Shown in pieces: positions 40,715-51,676 of a stretch of 64,000 bases of DNA. This stretch comes from Bacteroidota bacterium (GTDB lineage Bacteria; Bacteroidota; Bacteroidia; AKYH767-A; OLB10), in contig JADJOA010000003.1 in assembly GCA_016714005.1 (NCBI GenBank), positions 186,001-250,000 of the forward strand. Reading direction: 5' to 3'. A program made the translations under genes and the position numbers. How positions within the stretch are numbered: position 1 is the stretch's first letter; every line of letters begins with the position of its first letter. Below the pieces are notes generated by a model. That model ran no database searches. It was not told the origin of the DNA and saw only the letters and a list, made by a program, of their open reading frames with translations.

Positions 40715-42868
40715 ATGAGTAAACATGGTGTCAGCGCAATACGCTGTATTGAATTTTATCTTTTAATCATTTGCATTATTGTATGCATATATTTTTATCC
40801 TGCACAGAGCCAACAAAACAGTTACTGTACCAATTCGGGTTTTGAATTGGGAAACTTTAGCAACTGGACCGGATATACTGGCGATTGTTGTGTTTTGCTA
40901 AATGCCGTAAATGGAATTGTAACCGGAAGGCATACTATTATGTCAGGCAACGGAACCGATCCTAACACCAACAATGTAGTAAAGGTAGTTGCACCAGGCA
41001 CTAATTATTCGGCAAGGTTGGGTAACCAAAATGTAGGAGCACAATCAGAGCAACTTACCTTTTCGTTTTTAGTAACTCCTCAAACGGCACTTTTTGTTTA
41101 CAGATATGCTGTAGTACTTGAAGACCCGGGTCATTCTCCTTCAGATCAGCCTCGTTTTCAAATACGCGTATATGATCAACCAACGCAACTGATAGGCTGC
41201 GGGCAATATAGCGTAGTAGCATCAGGAAACATACAACGGTTTGTAACTACTACTGTTAATGGAAGGACTGTTGTTTATAAAGACTGGTCGGCAGTGGGTA
41301 TAGATTTATCGGCAAGCATGGGTAATACAATAACTATTGAGTTTACCACCACTGATTGTGGTATTGGAGGGCATTTTGGTTACGCATATATATCAGCATA
41401 CTGCAGCCCGCTTTCTGTTGAAGCAGCTTACTGCATTGGCAACTATTCAGCCATGTTAACAGCTCCGGCAGGTTTTGCCTCCTACGTTTGGAGTACCGGA
41501 GACACAACTCAGTCGCTAAATATTTCTAACCCGGTTAACGGCACTGTATACCAATGCACGCTTACCAGTTTTACCGGATGCACAGTAACGCTAAGCACTG
41601 TGCTTACTCCCACAACAGTTAAAGCAGGTTTTACAACGGCTGCCGTATGCCTTGATTATGTTAGTTTTATTGATACCAGCATTACAAATAATTCGAGTGT
41701 GGCAGGATGGTTATGGAACTTTGGTGATGGCGCTACTGATAGCTCCATGCACCCTGTGCACACTTATCAAGTGCCGGGTAATTATAATGTAACATTAATT
41801 GCCATATCAAGCGGTGGTTGCCACGATACGGTAGTTCAGCAAATAACGCTTAATAACGCACCGGCTGCCTACTTAAGTTACACCGGATATTGCGAACAAC
41901 AGGAAGTCAATTTTACAAACACGTCTGTTACACCCAATGCTTCGGTTATTTCCTCTCATTGGCTTTTTGGTGATGGTGATTCAGCTACCGCACTTAATCC
42001 CAATCATACTTATGCAACGGAAGGAATATACCCAGTAATACTTACCATACAATCATCTGACGGGTGCTTTGATTCAACCCTCCAATATATCACCATATAC
42101 AATAAACCGCAGGCATCCTTTTATGCAAGTAACCAATGTTTGTTCAGTAATGTAAACTTTTACAGCACATCTATTGGCCGAAAACCTATTGAAACTTATT
42201 TATGGAACTTTAACGGTACAAACGTTTTGGGAGATAGTACCATGTCTTACGTATTTACCACTGCCGGCACTCAACATGTTTCGCTGCAAATAACCAATGT
42301 ACTCGGATGTGTTGCCGATACAGCTATTGAAATTACTTTAACCGATACGTTAAAGGCTTCCTTTAATTATACGCCTACTCATATAACCACAGCGTTACCG
42401 GTGGCTTATATAATCAATACATCTTTGGGTAATTTATCTTATTATGTATGGAATACCGGTGCCGCTTTTGCAACCGGCAGTAATTACAATCCAACACTAA
42501 ATTTCGAAACCTATGGCTCTTACCCTGTACAACTCTATGCCGAAAATGTTGCAGGTTGTAAAGATTCTGTGTTGGAAATTATAGAAGTAGCGCCTCTCAA
42601 TGGCATTTATATTCCAAATGCATTTACTCCGCAAGGCGATTTAGTAAACGATTTTTTTAAGCCACAAGGTGAAGCCATAAAGGAGTATGTTATTAATATT
42701 TACAACAGGTGGGGGCAATTAATTTTTGAAGGAAACATAAATCAGCCCTGGAATGGAATGTATTTAAACAAGCAGGCCCTAAAAGGCAACTATGTTTATT
42801 TAATAACCGGTAAAGATGTTTTTGACACACCATTTACCAAAACCGGAAGTATTATGGTTATGAGATAG
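40715..42868 (+). CDS. PKD-domain surface protein with T9SS type B (gliding-associated) C-terminus
   Basis: The ATG at 40715 gives a signal anchor (FYLLIICIIVCIYFYPAQSQ). An N-terminal jelly-roll region (NSGFELGNFSNWTGYTGDCC ... GHFGYAYISAYC) is followed by an Ig-like segment and PKD modules with the WNFGDG signature (LWNFGDGATDSSMHPVHTYQVPG; HWLFGDGDSATALNPNHTYATEG; one degenerate copy). The last 90 residues are the CHU_C/type B domain: IYIPNAFTPQGDLVNDFFKPQ ... VINIYNRWGQLIFEG ... WNGMYLNKQALKGNYVYLIT. About 718 residues, intact. Type B domains usually need a PorP/SprF partner. Confidence 0.88.
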   Translation: MSKHGVSAIRCIEFYLLIICIIVCIYFYPAQSQQNSYCTNSGFELGNFSNWTGYTGDCCVLLNAVNGIVTGRHTIMSGNGTDPNTNNVVKVVAPGTNYSARLGNQNVGAQSEQLTFSFLVTPQTALFVYRYAVVLEDPGHSPSDQPRFQIRVYDQPTQLIGCGQYSVVASGNIQRFVTTTVNGRTVVYKDWSAVGIDLSASMGNTITIEFTTTDCGIGGHFGYAYISAYCSPLSVEAAYCIGNYSAMLTAPAGFASYVWSTGDTTQSLNISNPVNGTVYQCTLTSFTGCTVTLSTVLTPTTVKAGFTTAAVCLDYVSFIDTSITNNSSVAGWLWNFGDGATDSSMHPVHTYQVPGNYNVTLIAISSGGCHDTVVQQITLNNAPAAYLSYTGYCEQQEVNFTNTSVTPNASVISSHWLFGDGDSATALNPNHTYATEGIYPVILTIQSSDGCFDSTLQYITIYNKPQASFYASNQCLFSNVNFYSTSIGRKPIETYLWNFNGTNVLGDSTMSYVFTTAGTQHVSLQITNVLGCVADTAIEITLTDTLKASFNYTPTHITTALPVAYIINTSLGNLSYYVWNTGAAFATGSNYNPTLNFETYGSYPVQLYAENVAGCKDSVLEIIEVAPLNGIYIPNAFTPQGDLVNDFFKPQGEAIKEYVINIYNRWGQLIFEGNINQPWNGMYLNKQALKGNYVYLITGKDVFDTPFTKTGSIMVMR

Positions 42869-42973
42869 GTGTCGTTAGAAATTGTTTTAATATGCAAAAA
42901 GCGAAAAAGTAAAACATGCAAAACCCAGTTAATTACTAATTAAAAATTAACAGTCTCTTACGAGCCTCATATA

Positions 42974-42981
42974 TATATTTG
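42974..42981 (+). promoter_or_regulatory. Putative -7 element upstream of paaZ
   Basis: TATATTTG matches TAnnTTTG, 32 bases before the paaZ ATG. The region 19-20 bases upstream lacks a clear TTTG. Confidence 0.35.
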
Positions 42982-43012
42982 CCAGACTAAATATTATTGT
43001 TGAAAATTATAT

Positions 43013-45052
43013 ATGAAGCTGAAAAATTATGCGCTTGGCAATTGGGTTGAAGGTTTAGGAAAAGGAACCATGCTTTACAATGCTGTTACGGGCGATGAAG
43101 TTGCAGAGGCACCGAGCGCAGGGCTTGATTTTAATGCCATGCTTAATTATGCAAGAACAGTGGGCGGGCCTAAGCTTCGTAAACTTACTTTCCATGAAAG
43201 AGCACGATTGCTTAAAGCCCTTGCACTTTATTTAACAGAGAAGAAAGATTTGTTTTATAAACTGTCATCAGCCACAGGCGCTACTAAAATAGATTCGTGG
43301 ATTGATATTGACGGAGGCATAGGAACCCTGTTTGCTTATGCAAGCAAAGGCAGAAGAGAATTACCCGATCAGCCTTTTTTAGTGGAAGGAAACATTGAAC
43401 CATTAAGCAAAACCGGAACGTTTATCGGGCAGCATATATGCGTACCGTTAGAAGGTGTGGCCATACACATTAATGCTTTTAATTTTCCGTGCTGGGGCAT
43501 GTTAGAAAAAATTGCACCAAGCATTGTTGCCGGTATGCCTTGCATAGTTAAGCCCGCCACTGCCACCAGTTTTTTAACAGAACTGATGGTTAAAGAAATT
43601 ATAGCATCGGGCATATTACCCGAAGGCAGTTTGCAGTTGATATGCGGCAGTGCAGGAGATATTTTAGAGCATGTTAACTGCCAGGATGTGGTAACGTTTA
43701 CAGGCAGTGCAGAAACGGGCAAGATGCTGAAGCAATCGAAAGCCATAGTTGATAATTCGGTACGGTTTACCATGGAAGCCGATTCGCTTAACTGCTGTAT
43801 TTTAGGAAGTGATGCTACGCCTGACTCAGAAGAGTTTCAGCTTTTTATTAAAGAAGTAGCGCGTGAGATGACAGCAAAGGCAGGACAAAAATGTACTGCC
43901 ATACGCAGAACCATAGTTCCGCATAACCTTGCCGATGCTGTGGTAGAAGCATTAAAGAAAAAATTAGTTGATACACGATTGGGTAACCCTTCTGTAGAAG
44001 GTGTAAAAATGGGACCACTTGCCAGCAAAAACCAGGTAAGCGCAGTAAGTGAAAGCGTGCAAACTTTAATGAAACAGTGCGAGTTGGTGCATGGCGATTT
44101 AAAAAACTTTGAAGTAACCGGTGCCGATAAAAACAAAGGTGCATTTATGCCCACCATGGTTTTGTTTAATAACGATCCGTTTAACAAAACCGATGCACAC
44201 AACATAGAACCATTTGGACCTGTTACCACCGTTATGCCTTATAAAAATATTGACGAGGCAATACAATTAGCCAAGTTAGGCAAAGGAAGTTTGGTAGGCT
44301 CTATTGTTACCAATGATGATAAAATAGCAAGAGAAATGGTATTAGGCACTGCCGCATATCATGGCAGGCTTTTGATATTAAACAGGCATTGCGCTAAAGA
44401 ATCAACAGGGCATGGTTCACCTATGCCGCAATTGGTGCATGGCGGACCGGGTCGTGCTGGTGGTGGCGAAGAGTTAGGCGGCATACGCAGCGTAAAGCAT
44501 TTTATGCAACGCACCGCTTTACAGGGGCATCCAACCACGCTTACACACATTACAGATACTTACCTGAAAGGCGCTGCTATTAAAGAAGACCTTATACACC
44601 CTTTTAGAAAATATTTTGAAGATTTAAAAATTGGCGATACGCTTATTACCCACAAGCGCACCGTTACCGAAGCCGATATTGTAAACTTTGCAGGCATTAG
44701 TGGCGATTATTTTTACGCTCACACTGATGAAACGGCATTAGAAGGCTCGATTTTTGAGCGTAGAGTAGCACACGGTTATTTTGTAATAGCAGCAGCAGCC
44801 GGTTTGTTTGTTGACCCAAAGAAAGGTCCGGTTCTTGCTAATTATGGATTGGATAGTTTGCGTTTTACACAACCCGTTTATGTAGGAGATACCATACAGG
44901 TGAGGTTAACATGCAAAACAAAAACTGCAAAAGAAAACCGCGAAGGACAAATACCGCAGGGAGTTGTTGAGTGGGATGTAGAAGTTACTAATCAGAAAAA
45001 CGAAACAGTGGCAGTAGAAACGGTGTTAACATTAGTGCAGAAAAGGAATTAA
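43013..45052 (+). CDS. paaZ: PaaZ, bifunctional oxepin-CoA hydrolase / semialdehyde dehydrogenase
   Basis: Phenylacetate catabolism enzyme that opens the oxepin-CoA ring (C-terminal MaoC-like hydratase) and oxidises the resulting aldehyde (N-terminal aldehyde dehydrogenase). The ALDH part shows INAFNFPCWGMLEKIAPSIVAGMPCIVKPAT, VTFTGSAETGKMLKQS, the glutamate region RFTMEADSLNC and the catalytic Cys in KAGQKCTAIRR. The hydratase part has FAGISGDYFYAHTDETALEGSIFERRVAHGYFVIAAAAG. 679 residues, intact, standard length. No other paa genes are near, so it stands alone here. Confidence 0.93.
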   Translation: MKLKNYALGNWVEGLGKGTMLYNAVTGDEVAEAPSAGLDFNAMLNYARTVGGPKLRKLTFHERARLLKALALYLTEKKDLFYKLSSATGATKIDSWIDIDGGIGTLFAYASKGRRELPDQPFLVEGNIEPLSKTGTFIGQHICVPLEGVAIHINAFNFPCWGMLEKIAPSIVAGMPCIVKPATATSFLTELMVKEIIASGILPEGSLQLICGSAGDILEHVNCQDVVTFTGSAETGKMLKQSKAIVDNSVRFTMEADSLNCCILGSDATPDSEEFQLFIKEVAREMTAKAGQKCTAIRRTIVPHNLADAVVEALKKKLVDTRLGNPSVEGVKMGPLASKNQVSAVSESVQTLMKQCELVHGDLKNFEVTGADKNKGAFMPTMVLFNNDPFNKTDAHNIEPFGPVTTVMPYKNIDEAIQLAKLGKGSLVGSIVTNDDKIAREMVLGTAAYHGRLLILNRHCAKESTGHGSPMPQLVHGGPGRAGGGEELGGIRSVKHFMQRTALQGHPTTLTHITDTYLKGAAIKEDLIHPFRKYFEDLKIGDTLITHKRTVTEADIVNFAGISGDYFYAHTDETALEGSIFERRVAHGYFVIAAAAGLFVDPKKGPVLANYGLDSLRFTQPVYVGDTIQVRLTCKTKTAKENREGQIPQGVVEWDVEVTNQKNETVAVETVLTLVQKRN

Positions 45053-45204
45053 AGAGTATAAAGTACAAAAACAAATCAGCGTACCAATTCCCCTCTGTGC
45101 GTGTGATTGGGTGTAAGTTAGAGGGGGTAGGTGTGTTAAATTAAATTATATAATAGTTTAAAAGAGAATATAGTACTAAGAGAAAAACAGAAAGAAATCA
45201 GAGG

Positions 45205-46085
45205 ATGAAAAAAATAAAACCATTATAAAATCAGCGTTAGCAATATGGTTTGTGATTGCAACTTTTAACGCTGTTGCGCAGTCTGATAAAATAAATCAGT
45301 TGGTTAACGACAGAAATGATTTGTTAAACCAGTTAGATGAAATGGGTGTAACTGAAAAAACACTCAAAAGCAAAAAGCACTTGCCGATTACAGGCATTAA
45401 TCAAAAAGATTATTGATTTGGATGCGCAAATAATTGGTCAGGCCAATTTTGAAATTGAACAAAGAGATAAAGCCAAAGCCGATTTGCAGAAAAAGCTCAG
45501 TGAAAAGAAAACCGGCAAAACAGTTTTTATAACTTCCGAAGTCCCTAACGACAGCATTACAGATGTGGTGAGTACATTGCAAGGACAAACTGCCACCCTG
45601 GATGCGCAATTAAAAGCAAAAAGCGAAACCGTTAGTATGCTTATTGCAAGAAACGACAGCATAGCCACTGCCTATAAAGCCTCGCTTGCCAAGCAGGAAA
45701 AATTAATTACCGATGCAAAAGGAATGGAAGATAAAAACCTGTTGCTGATATTCTTTAATTCTGTTTTATTGATACTACTTCTTGGTGTGCTTGCTTATGC
45801 CATGCGCAAACCAAAAAAGAAAGTGGCTGTGGCTAAAACCACACAGCAAATTTCGCCCGAAATACCTATGATAGAAGAGCCTGTAAAAATTAAACCGCTT
45901 GTTAAAGAGATAAAGAAAGAAGAAACAAAGGTTAAAATATCTTCAGAAGGTATAGTTACACCACCTAACGATACCGTTGATTTAAAATTAGACCAGATAG
46001 AAAAACTTGCACGCCTCCGCGAAAAAGGGTATTTGACAGATGAGGAATTTGCTTTTCAAAAAGACAAATACTGGGTGGTGAGTAG
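45205..46085 (+). CDS. Exported coiled-coil protein with SHOCT-like C-terminus (frameshifted)
   Basis: The ATG at 45205 follows GAGG. After a shift at the initial A-runs the signal peptide reads TIIKSALAIWFVIATFNAVAQ, then DKINQLVNDRNDLLNQLDEMGVTEKT; a second shift near 45390 leads to LIKKIIDLDAQIIGQANFEIEQRDKAKADLQKKLSE, a heptad-rich coiled coil. One membrane helix (LLLIFFNSVLLILLLGVLAYA) is near residue 190. The end (LDQIEKLARLREKGYLTDEEFAFQKDKILGGE) is SHOCT-like and needs one more shift near 46068; the open frame otherwise runs into the terminator at 46111, supporting the end at 46085. Function unknown. Confidence 0.7.
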
Positions 46086-46110
46086 TTTACACTTAAAGTT
46101 ACAAATGCGA

Positions 46111-46140
46111 AAAGTGGATGGGCAGCCTATCCACTTTTTT
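46111..46140 (+). terminator. Rho-independent terminator
   Basis: AAAGTGGAT (46111-46119) pairs with ATCCACTTT (46129-46137) over a short loop, then T-run. It lies just after the corrected stop of the SHOCT gene. Confidence 0.8.
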
Positions 46141-46218
46141 TACATTTACAAGGTAATCTTAATCGGTTGTGGGTAAAAGCCATCACTTACAAAAAAGTTA
46201 ACTTATGTATAAAAATGC

Positions 46219-46248
46219 TTTGACTGTAAAGTGTATTTTATACTTTTG
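46219..46248 (+). promoter_or_regulatory. Bacteroidota-type promoter of the large surface-protein gene
   Basis: TTTG (46219-46222), 18-base spacer, TACTTTTG (46241-46248), matching TTTG-N-TAnnTTTG. The ATG lies at 46287. Confidence 0.5.
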
Positions 46249-46286
46249 AAAGACTTAAGTTTACATTGAAACTAAATCCAAATGTT

Positions 46287-49200
46287 ATGAAAAAAAACCT
46301 CTTATTACTTACAATCGTTTTTGTTTTTGCATCATTTGCAAAAGCACAAATTACATTTAAAACAAACTTAACCCTTCCAATTGGCTCTCCAAATTACAAT
46401 ATATGGGGAACTGTGGAAACAAAAGACGGAGGCGCTGTTACTCATGGTTATTATTATGATGGAACCAATTATGGATACATGCTTATAAAAACTAATGCAC
46501 AGGGAAACTATCTATGGAGCAAAAGGTATTACGATTTTAACGCTATCAATTTTTTTTCAACTTTTTTAGTTGAACTCCCTGATAGCGGTTTTTATTTGGG
46601 CATGAACGGACCCGAGGGATTGGTGGGTTATATAAGCGGTTACGGAATATTCAGATTAGACAAATTAGGCAATATTATTAATACCTATCAACCAAGTGGC
46701 TTTATTAACATGTTTCAAGAGTTACTTTTAAGAGACATGAAACTAATTCCGAATACGGACACACTGGTTATAACGCACTCCTTTTACGATGAAAATGGTG
46801 ATTTCACAAGTACCGGCATTGCAAAATTAGATAATGCTGGTACTATATCTGTAATTAGCGGTGCAGATGATAATACAGGCTTCGGATATTTTTCAGCAAC
46901 TCCTGTAGAGTCCGGAGGATTGCCAGATGGCTATATAGCTACTTCAAAAACAAGTGGTGGAGTTATAAAGTTGGATAATAATGGAAATGTTGCTTGGAGT
47001 AAATTTATTTCGGGTTTTCAATGTACATTTTTTAAGGTTATAAAATCAGGGTTATTCTACTATGCTTTGGGTACTTCTGCCTCAAATTTCAATTCGTACT
47101 TTTTAAAATTGGATTTAGCTGGCAACTTGGTTGCTTCAACTCAATTCCCTGTTGATTTATCAGCTTCAGTTGGAAATTATGGAAGTATAGATTTTAATTT
47201 ATATGATGCATCACACCTGGCAGTTGCCAAAGGCAATTTATTAATTGAATTTGATTTGTCAGGGAATATTACCAGAGCCAAAACTTTAAACTTGGGAGCC
47301 GGTTATTCTCCAAAGTCTGGCAATATTGCTGTAGCAAGCCAAAATATTTTTGTTACTTCAATTAGCGGGAACAATCTTCGTTTGGAAAAGACAAAAACTA
47401 TAGATTGCTTTGGTTCAAATGTGTGTTCTACCGCACCCATCTCAATCAGTTCAAGCATACCAAACCCAGTTTGCATTTCTCAGCCCGTTACTTTAACGCA
47501 AATTGGAGGCTCCACCGCACCTGGTGGGAATTTTGCCTGGTACACTGGTTCTTGTGGTGGAACATTAGTCGGCACCGGCAATTCAATTACTATCACCCCA
47601 ACTACCTCTAATGTTTACTATGTACGTGCCGAAGACGGGTGTGGTAACAGTTCATGCACATCTTATTCATTAACCACATCTGGATCAACAAATGCAACAA
47701 TTACAGCTTCCAGTAGTCTGGCATTTTGTCCAGGAGGTTCTGTAACATTAAACGCTCCGCTATCGGCTACAGCTTATCAATGGCGGCAAAATGGTGTTAA
47801 TATAAGTGGTTCTACCGGTTCAGGCTACATAGCAACTACTGCAGGAAATTTTGATTGTATAATAACAACAACTTGCGGGGCATTTACTTCAAATATATTA
47901 ACTACAAGTTTGTTAGCCGCTCCTATAATCTCCATATCTCCGGCTGGTCCAATTGTTATTTGTTCGGCTTCTTCAGTTACATTAACAGGCAGTCCTGTTG
48001 TTTCCGGTGTTTTTTATCAATGGAAATTAAATGGTACAATTATTAATGGGGCGCAACTTCCAACTTATTCAGCTAACTCTGCAGGCACTTATACACTGAC
48101 AGTTCAAAATAGCAGTGGATGCAGTACTACATCAAATGACGTTACAGCTACAATATCACCGCTTACTGCCGCTATTACTCCATCAGGTAGTGTAGTATTA
48201 TGTGCTGGGCAGGTAGTTACCTTCACTGGTTCTACCAACTTTGGTACTGCTTATCAATGGGTTCGAAATGGAATTAATATTTCAGGTGCAACCAATGCTA
48301 CATATTCAACATCAAACACCGGAACTTATCAGGTAAGAGCTACCGAGCCGGGGGGATGTTCAGTTTTAAGCAATTCTACTGTTTTTTCAACTAACTCTCT
48401 CCCCACTGCTACCAACACTGCCACCACCCCAACAACTGTGTGCAATGGTGGCGGTGTAGTGTTTGCAGCTAACACAGGTACTGGCCTAACCTACCAGTGG
48501 CAACGTAATTCTATTAATGTAGCGGGCGCTACTAATTTAACTTACACTGCAACAACTGCCGGATCGTATAGGGTTACCATAACAAATAGTAATGGTTGCA
48601 CAAGAAATTCTAATGCAATTTCAGCAGCATTTACCGGTACTTCAGTTACCGCTGGTGTAACACTAGTTGGTCCTTCTACTTTTTGCCTTGGGGCCGGAAC
48701 CTATTTGCAAGAAACTACTTCCATACCTGGTTACAGTTATCAATGGCAGTTAAATGGAGTAGATATTGTTGGCGCTACTTCAAACATTCACACTCCTGTG
48801 GCTTCCGGAAATTATTCTGTTCGTGTTACCGCTTCATGTGGCACTGCCACATCAGCGGAAGTGGCAATTACCATTAGCTCTGGTCCACCACAACCCGGCA
48901 CTATTTCAGGAATTACACAGGCTTGTAATCCCGTTAATAATGTTCCCTTTAGCATTGCACCTGTTCCTGGTGCTACTTCGTACAATTGGTATTCTCTTAA
49001 TCCGGCAGTAACAGTTAATGCTCCTGCCAATGGCACCAACGTTACTGTAAATTTAGGTGCAGCCACATCATCAACATATAGTTTGCGCGTGGAGGCAATT
49101 AATGCATGTGGCACCAGCCAATACCAAAGCACAACCATTAGGCGAACTGTATCCGGTGTAACTACAGTAACCGGCACTAATTTAATTTGTACGGCTACTA

Positions 49201-50456
49201 ACGGAGTTGCTTATTCGTGTAATTCGGTTAGCGGGGCTGATTCTTATTTTTGGACTGTACCCGCAGGTGCCACAATTGCAAGCGGGCAAGGCACATCAGC
49301 CATTACAGTTGATTTTACCAACTCCTTTAACGGTGGAAGTGTTTGCGTTTCTTCTCAACTCAACTGCGGATTTAGTGCTACTCCTAAATGTTTTTCAGTA
49401 GCTAAAGGCACAGCACCAACCCCGGGCAATGTTAGTGGTAGTTCAACAGTATGTTCAGGTGGTAGTGGTAATTATTCTATTGTTGCTATACCCGGTGTTA
49501 CCTACAACTGGTCTGTTCCTTCAGGCGCAAGTATAACTTCGGGTGATGGAACCAATGCTGTTACAGTACTATTTCCTACTTCTTTTTCTACAGGTAATGT
49601 TTGTGTAAATATTACCAATGTTTGTGGGGTTACTTCTATAACAAAGTGCCGCGGTGTAGTTACTGCCAATCCATCTCGCCCTGCAAGCATTACAGGAAAT
49701 ACAAGTGGCGTTTGTAATTCTTTGCAAAATTATTCTTGTGCCGCTTCAACCAATGCAACTTCATACCTGTGGAACGTCACTGGTGGAACTATTCAAAGCG
49801 GACAAGGCACACAAACTGTTTCTGTACTTTGGAATGCTTCGGGTACAACGGGTACTTTAAACGTTAATGGTGTAAACGCTTGCGGTAATGGTTTGGTGCG
49901 CAGTGTTTCTGTTAATCTTAAACCATCCTCTGCTGCAAGTATTACAGGTAATGTTTCTGCCTGTGCAAATACTGCAGAGGTTTACAATTTTACATCGCTA
50001 TACGGAGCTACCAATTATTTGTGGTCGGTTAACACGGCTTCAGGTGCAAGCGTAACTGCCGGGCAGGGAACCACAGCAGCAACTATACAATGGGCTACCA
50101 ATGGCGGTACTGTTTACTGTACCCCATCAAACGTCTGCGGAAGTTCAAGCACTAAAACACTGGCTGTGAATATTACATGCAGGCAGGCAGGGGAAGGTAT
50201 AGTAAGTGAAAGTAATTTGTTTAACGTTACGGCTATACCTAATCCGTTTAACAACGAACTGAATATTTCTTCTTCCGTTTATGGTGATGGAATTGTTTTA
50301 AAATTATCTGACATGCTGGGAAGGGTTGTATTAACACAACCCCTCATTTCAGAAAATACTTTAGTGCAAACATCACAGCTTAAAAACGGAATTTATTTTG
50401 TAGAGGTGATGAATGGAACTGAAAAGAAAACTTTTAAGGTGGTGAAGACGGAGTAA
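46287..50456 (+). CDS. Giant Ig/PKD-like surface protein with T9SS sorting domain
   Basis: 1389 residues, intact. The ATG at 46287 gives MKKNLLLLTIVFVFASFAKAQ; the upstream TTG in frame is not needed. Residues 25-370 form a beta-propeller-like region (TKDGGAVTHGYYYDG, KLDNNGNVAWSKF, KLDLAGNLVAS). Five Ig-like modules follow, each with a Y-Q-W core (YQWRQNGVNISGS, YQWKLNGTIINGA, YQWVRNGINISGA, YQWQRNSINVAGA, YQWQLNGVDIVGA), then about six PKD-like modules of the type SYFWTVPAGATIASGQGT and SYLWNVTGGTIQSGQGT. The end is a type A sorting domain (VTAIPNPFNNELNISS ... LSDMLGRVVLTQPL ... LKNGIYFVEVMNG). Likely a surface adhesin; no enzyme motif seen. Confidence 0.88.
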   Translation: MKKNLLLLTIVFVFASFAKAQITFKTNLTLPIGSPNYNIWGTVETKDGGAVTHGYYYDGTNYGYMLIKTNAQGNYLWSKRYYDFNAINFFSTFLVELPDSGFYLGMNGPEGLVGYISGYGIFRLDKLGNIINTYQPSGFINMFQELLLRDMKLIPNTDTLVITHSFYDENGDFTSTGIAKLDNAGTISVISGADDNTGFGYFSATPVESGGLPDGYIATSKTSGGVIKLDNNGNVAWSKFISGFQCTFFKVIKSGLFYYALGTSASNFNSYFLKLDLAGNLVASTQFPVDLSASVGNYGSIDFNLYDASHLAVAKGNLLIEFDLSGNITRAKTLNLGAGYSPKSGNIAVASQNIFVTSISGNNLRLEKTKTIDCFGSNVCSTAPISISSSIPNPVCISQPVTLTQIGGSTAPGGNFAWYTGSCGGTLVGTGNSITITPTTSNVYYVRAEDGCGNSSCTSYSLTTSGSTNATITASSSLAFCPGGSVTLNAPLSATAYQWRQNGVNISGSTGSGYIATTAGNFDCIITTTCGAFTSNILTTSLLAAPIISISPAGPIVICSASSVTLTGSPVVSGVFYQWKLNGTIINGAQLPTYSANSAGTYTLTVQNSSGCSTTSNDVTATISPLTAAITPSGSVVLCAGQVVTFTGSTNFGTAYQWVRNGINISGATNATYSTSNTGTYQVRATEPGGCSVLSNSTVFSTNSLPTATNTATTPTTVCNGGGVVFAANTGTGLTYQWQRNSINVAGATNLTYTATTAGSYRVTITNSNGCTRNSNAISAAFTGTSVTAGVTLVGPSTFCLGAGTYLQETTSIPGYSYQWQLNGVDIVGATSNIHTPVASGNYSVRVTASCGTATSAEVAITISSGPPQPGTISGITQACNPVNNVPFSIAPVPGATSYNWYSLNPAVTVNAPANGTNVTVNLGAATSSTYSLRVEAINACGTSQYQSTTIRRTVSGVTTVTGTNLICTATNGVAYSCNSVSGADSYFWTVPAGATIASGQGTSAITVDFTNSFNGGSVCVSSQLNCGFSATPKCFSVAKGTAPTPGNVSGSSTVCSGGSGNYSIVAIPGVTYNWSVPSGASITSGDGTNAVTVLFPTSFSTGNVCVNITNVCGVTSITKCRGVVTANPSRPASITGNTSGVCNSLQNYSCAASTNATSYLWNVTGGTIQSGQGTQTVSVLWNASGTTGTLNVNGVNACGNGLVRSVSVNLKPSSAASITGNVSACANTAEVYNFTSLYGATNYLWSVNTASGASVTAGQGTTAATIQWATNGGTVYCTPSNVCGSSSTKTLAVNITCRQAGEGIVSESNLFNVTAIPNPFNNELNISSSVYGDGIVLKLSDMLGRVVLTQPLISENTLVQTSQLKNGIYFVEVMNGTEKKTFKVVKTE

Positions 50457-50474
50457 AGTAGTTCGTTTAACCAT

Positions 50475-50519
50475 AAATAAAATACACGGTGAAAATTTTT
50501 CTTACCGCGCATTTTATTT
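50475..50519. terminator. Bidirectional terminator between convergent genes
   Basis: Arms 50475-50490 and 50504-50519 pair except for a 3-base mismatch; A-run on one side, T-run on the other. It lies between the surface-protein stop (50456) and the SGNH hydrolase stop (50532). Confidence 0.65.
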
Positions 50520-50531
50520 ATTCCCGAATTG

Positions 50532-51676
50532 CTATTCAGTAAATTGCTTTCGTATTTCAGGAAATAATCTCTCAGCAACTACCTTATTTGCATCAGGAGT
50601 TAAATGGCAGTAATCAATAAACAACTGTTTCTGCTTTAACAATGTGTCATTAAAAAAAAGTATTGCAATCAATAAATGCAACTTGGTTTACTGCACAAAT
50701 TGAATCAAGCTGCTTGGTTACGTTACCATAAACATTCACACAGTTTTGGTCTGTAAAACCAAAATCTTTTCTTGTTTACTTAAAGTGCCTGATTGCGCAA
50801 AACAAGCATAGGCTGTAATGCAAAAACAGTTTTAATTTTATGTTGCTTCAAAATATTAAAATTAGTTTGCAAAACAGGTAGCCATGTTTTAAGCACAACC
50901 TGTTGATGATTCTGCAATAAGGTTTTGCCATTAGCATCTTTTATATGAGGTGGGTTTACTGAAGCAATGTTTTCCGCCTCTTTAATTCCCTTCCATGACA
51001 GGTAACCTCTTGCAAATGCACTAAACTTAGAGCACCAAAGCATAGCGTAATCAAAAATACCGGATAGTGAAGGCTGCTGCAATCGCTTTTTCCAAAACTG
51101 AAATTTATTCCAGTCAAAATAATTGTAAGCCGGGTTTGACATGTAGCAATCGTTAGCACCATCAAAAAAAATAATCATGTCAGGATCGTACTTTACAATT
51201 TCATTCATTAAATAGTTTGTCTGCTGAAAAAACTGGTATCCTGTTACGGCAGCATTAATCACCTCAATATTTTTTTTCTTAAATTCTTTCTCCAACAAGT
51301 TTTCAAGAAAAACATCTATTGTTTCATTATTATAAATATGTCTCACAGGAAAAGGAGCGGCAGATGAAATGCCATGAGCCGATGATGCGCCCATTAAAAA
51401 AATCCTTAATGTGTTTAACGGCTTTTGCATCAATACATCACTGCTGCGTCTAAAACCTTGCTGGTTAATTTCAATCCAATTTCCGCTTTTATCTCCCTCT
51501 CTAAAGCCTGGCACATGCTCATAAATTCTAAAGCTGTTAAAACGGAATTTTGGAGTGGCTGATTTTTGTAAAAAATATTTCAGATAAATTCTGCCTGTTA
51601 CTTCAAGCACAGCAAGAAAAAACGCAAATAAGAAAACGGCATACCACCATCGTTTTCTTTTTTTTAACTGCTCCAT
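50532..51676 (-). CDS. SGNH/GDSL-type hydrolase, membrane-anchored (frameshifted)
   Basis: Likely an esterase or acetyl-transferase-like hydrolase. MEQLKKRKRWWYAVFLFAFFLAVLEV provides an N-terminal anchor. Block I is IFLMGASSAHG (Ser in GASSAHG), and the GxND block is FFDGANDCYMS. The open frame ends at 50780 after MLVLRNQAL, but the adjacent frames continue SKQEKDFGFTDQNCVNVYGNVTKQLDSICAVNQVAFIDCNTFF and then KQKQLFIDYCHLTPDANKVVAERLFPEIRK, supplying the family DxxH block (DYCH) and a stop at 50532. So about three small indels hide the C-terminus. Its ATG shares one base with the lgt stop. Confidence 0.75.
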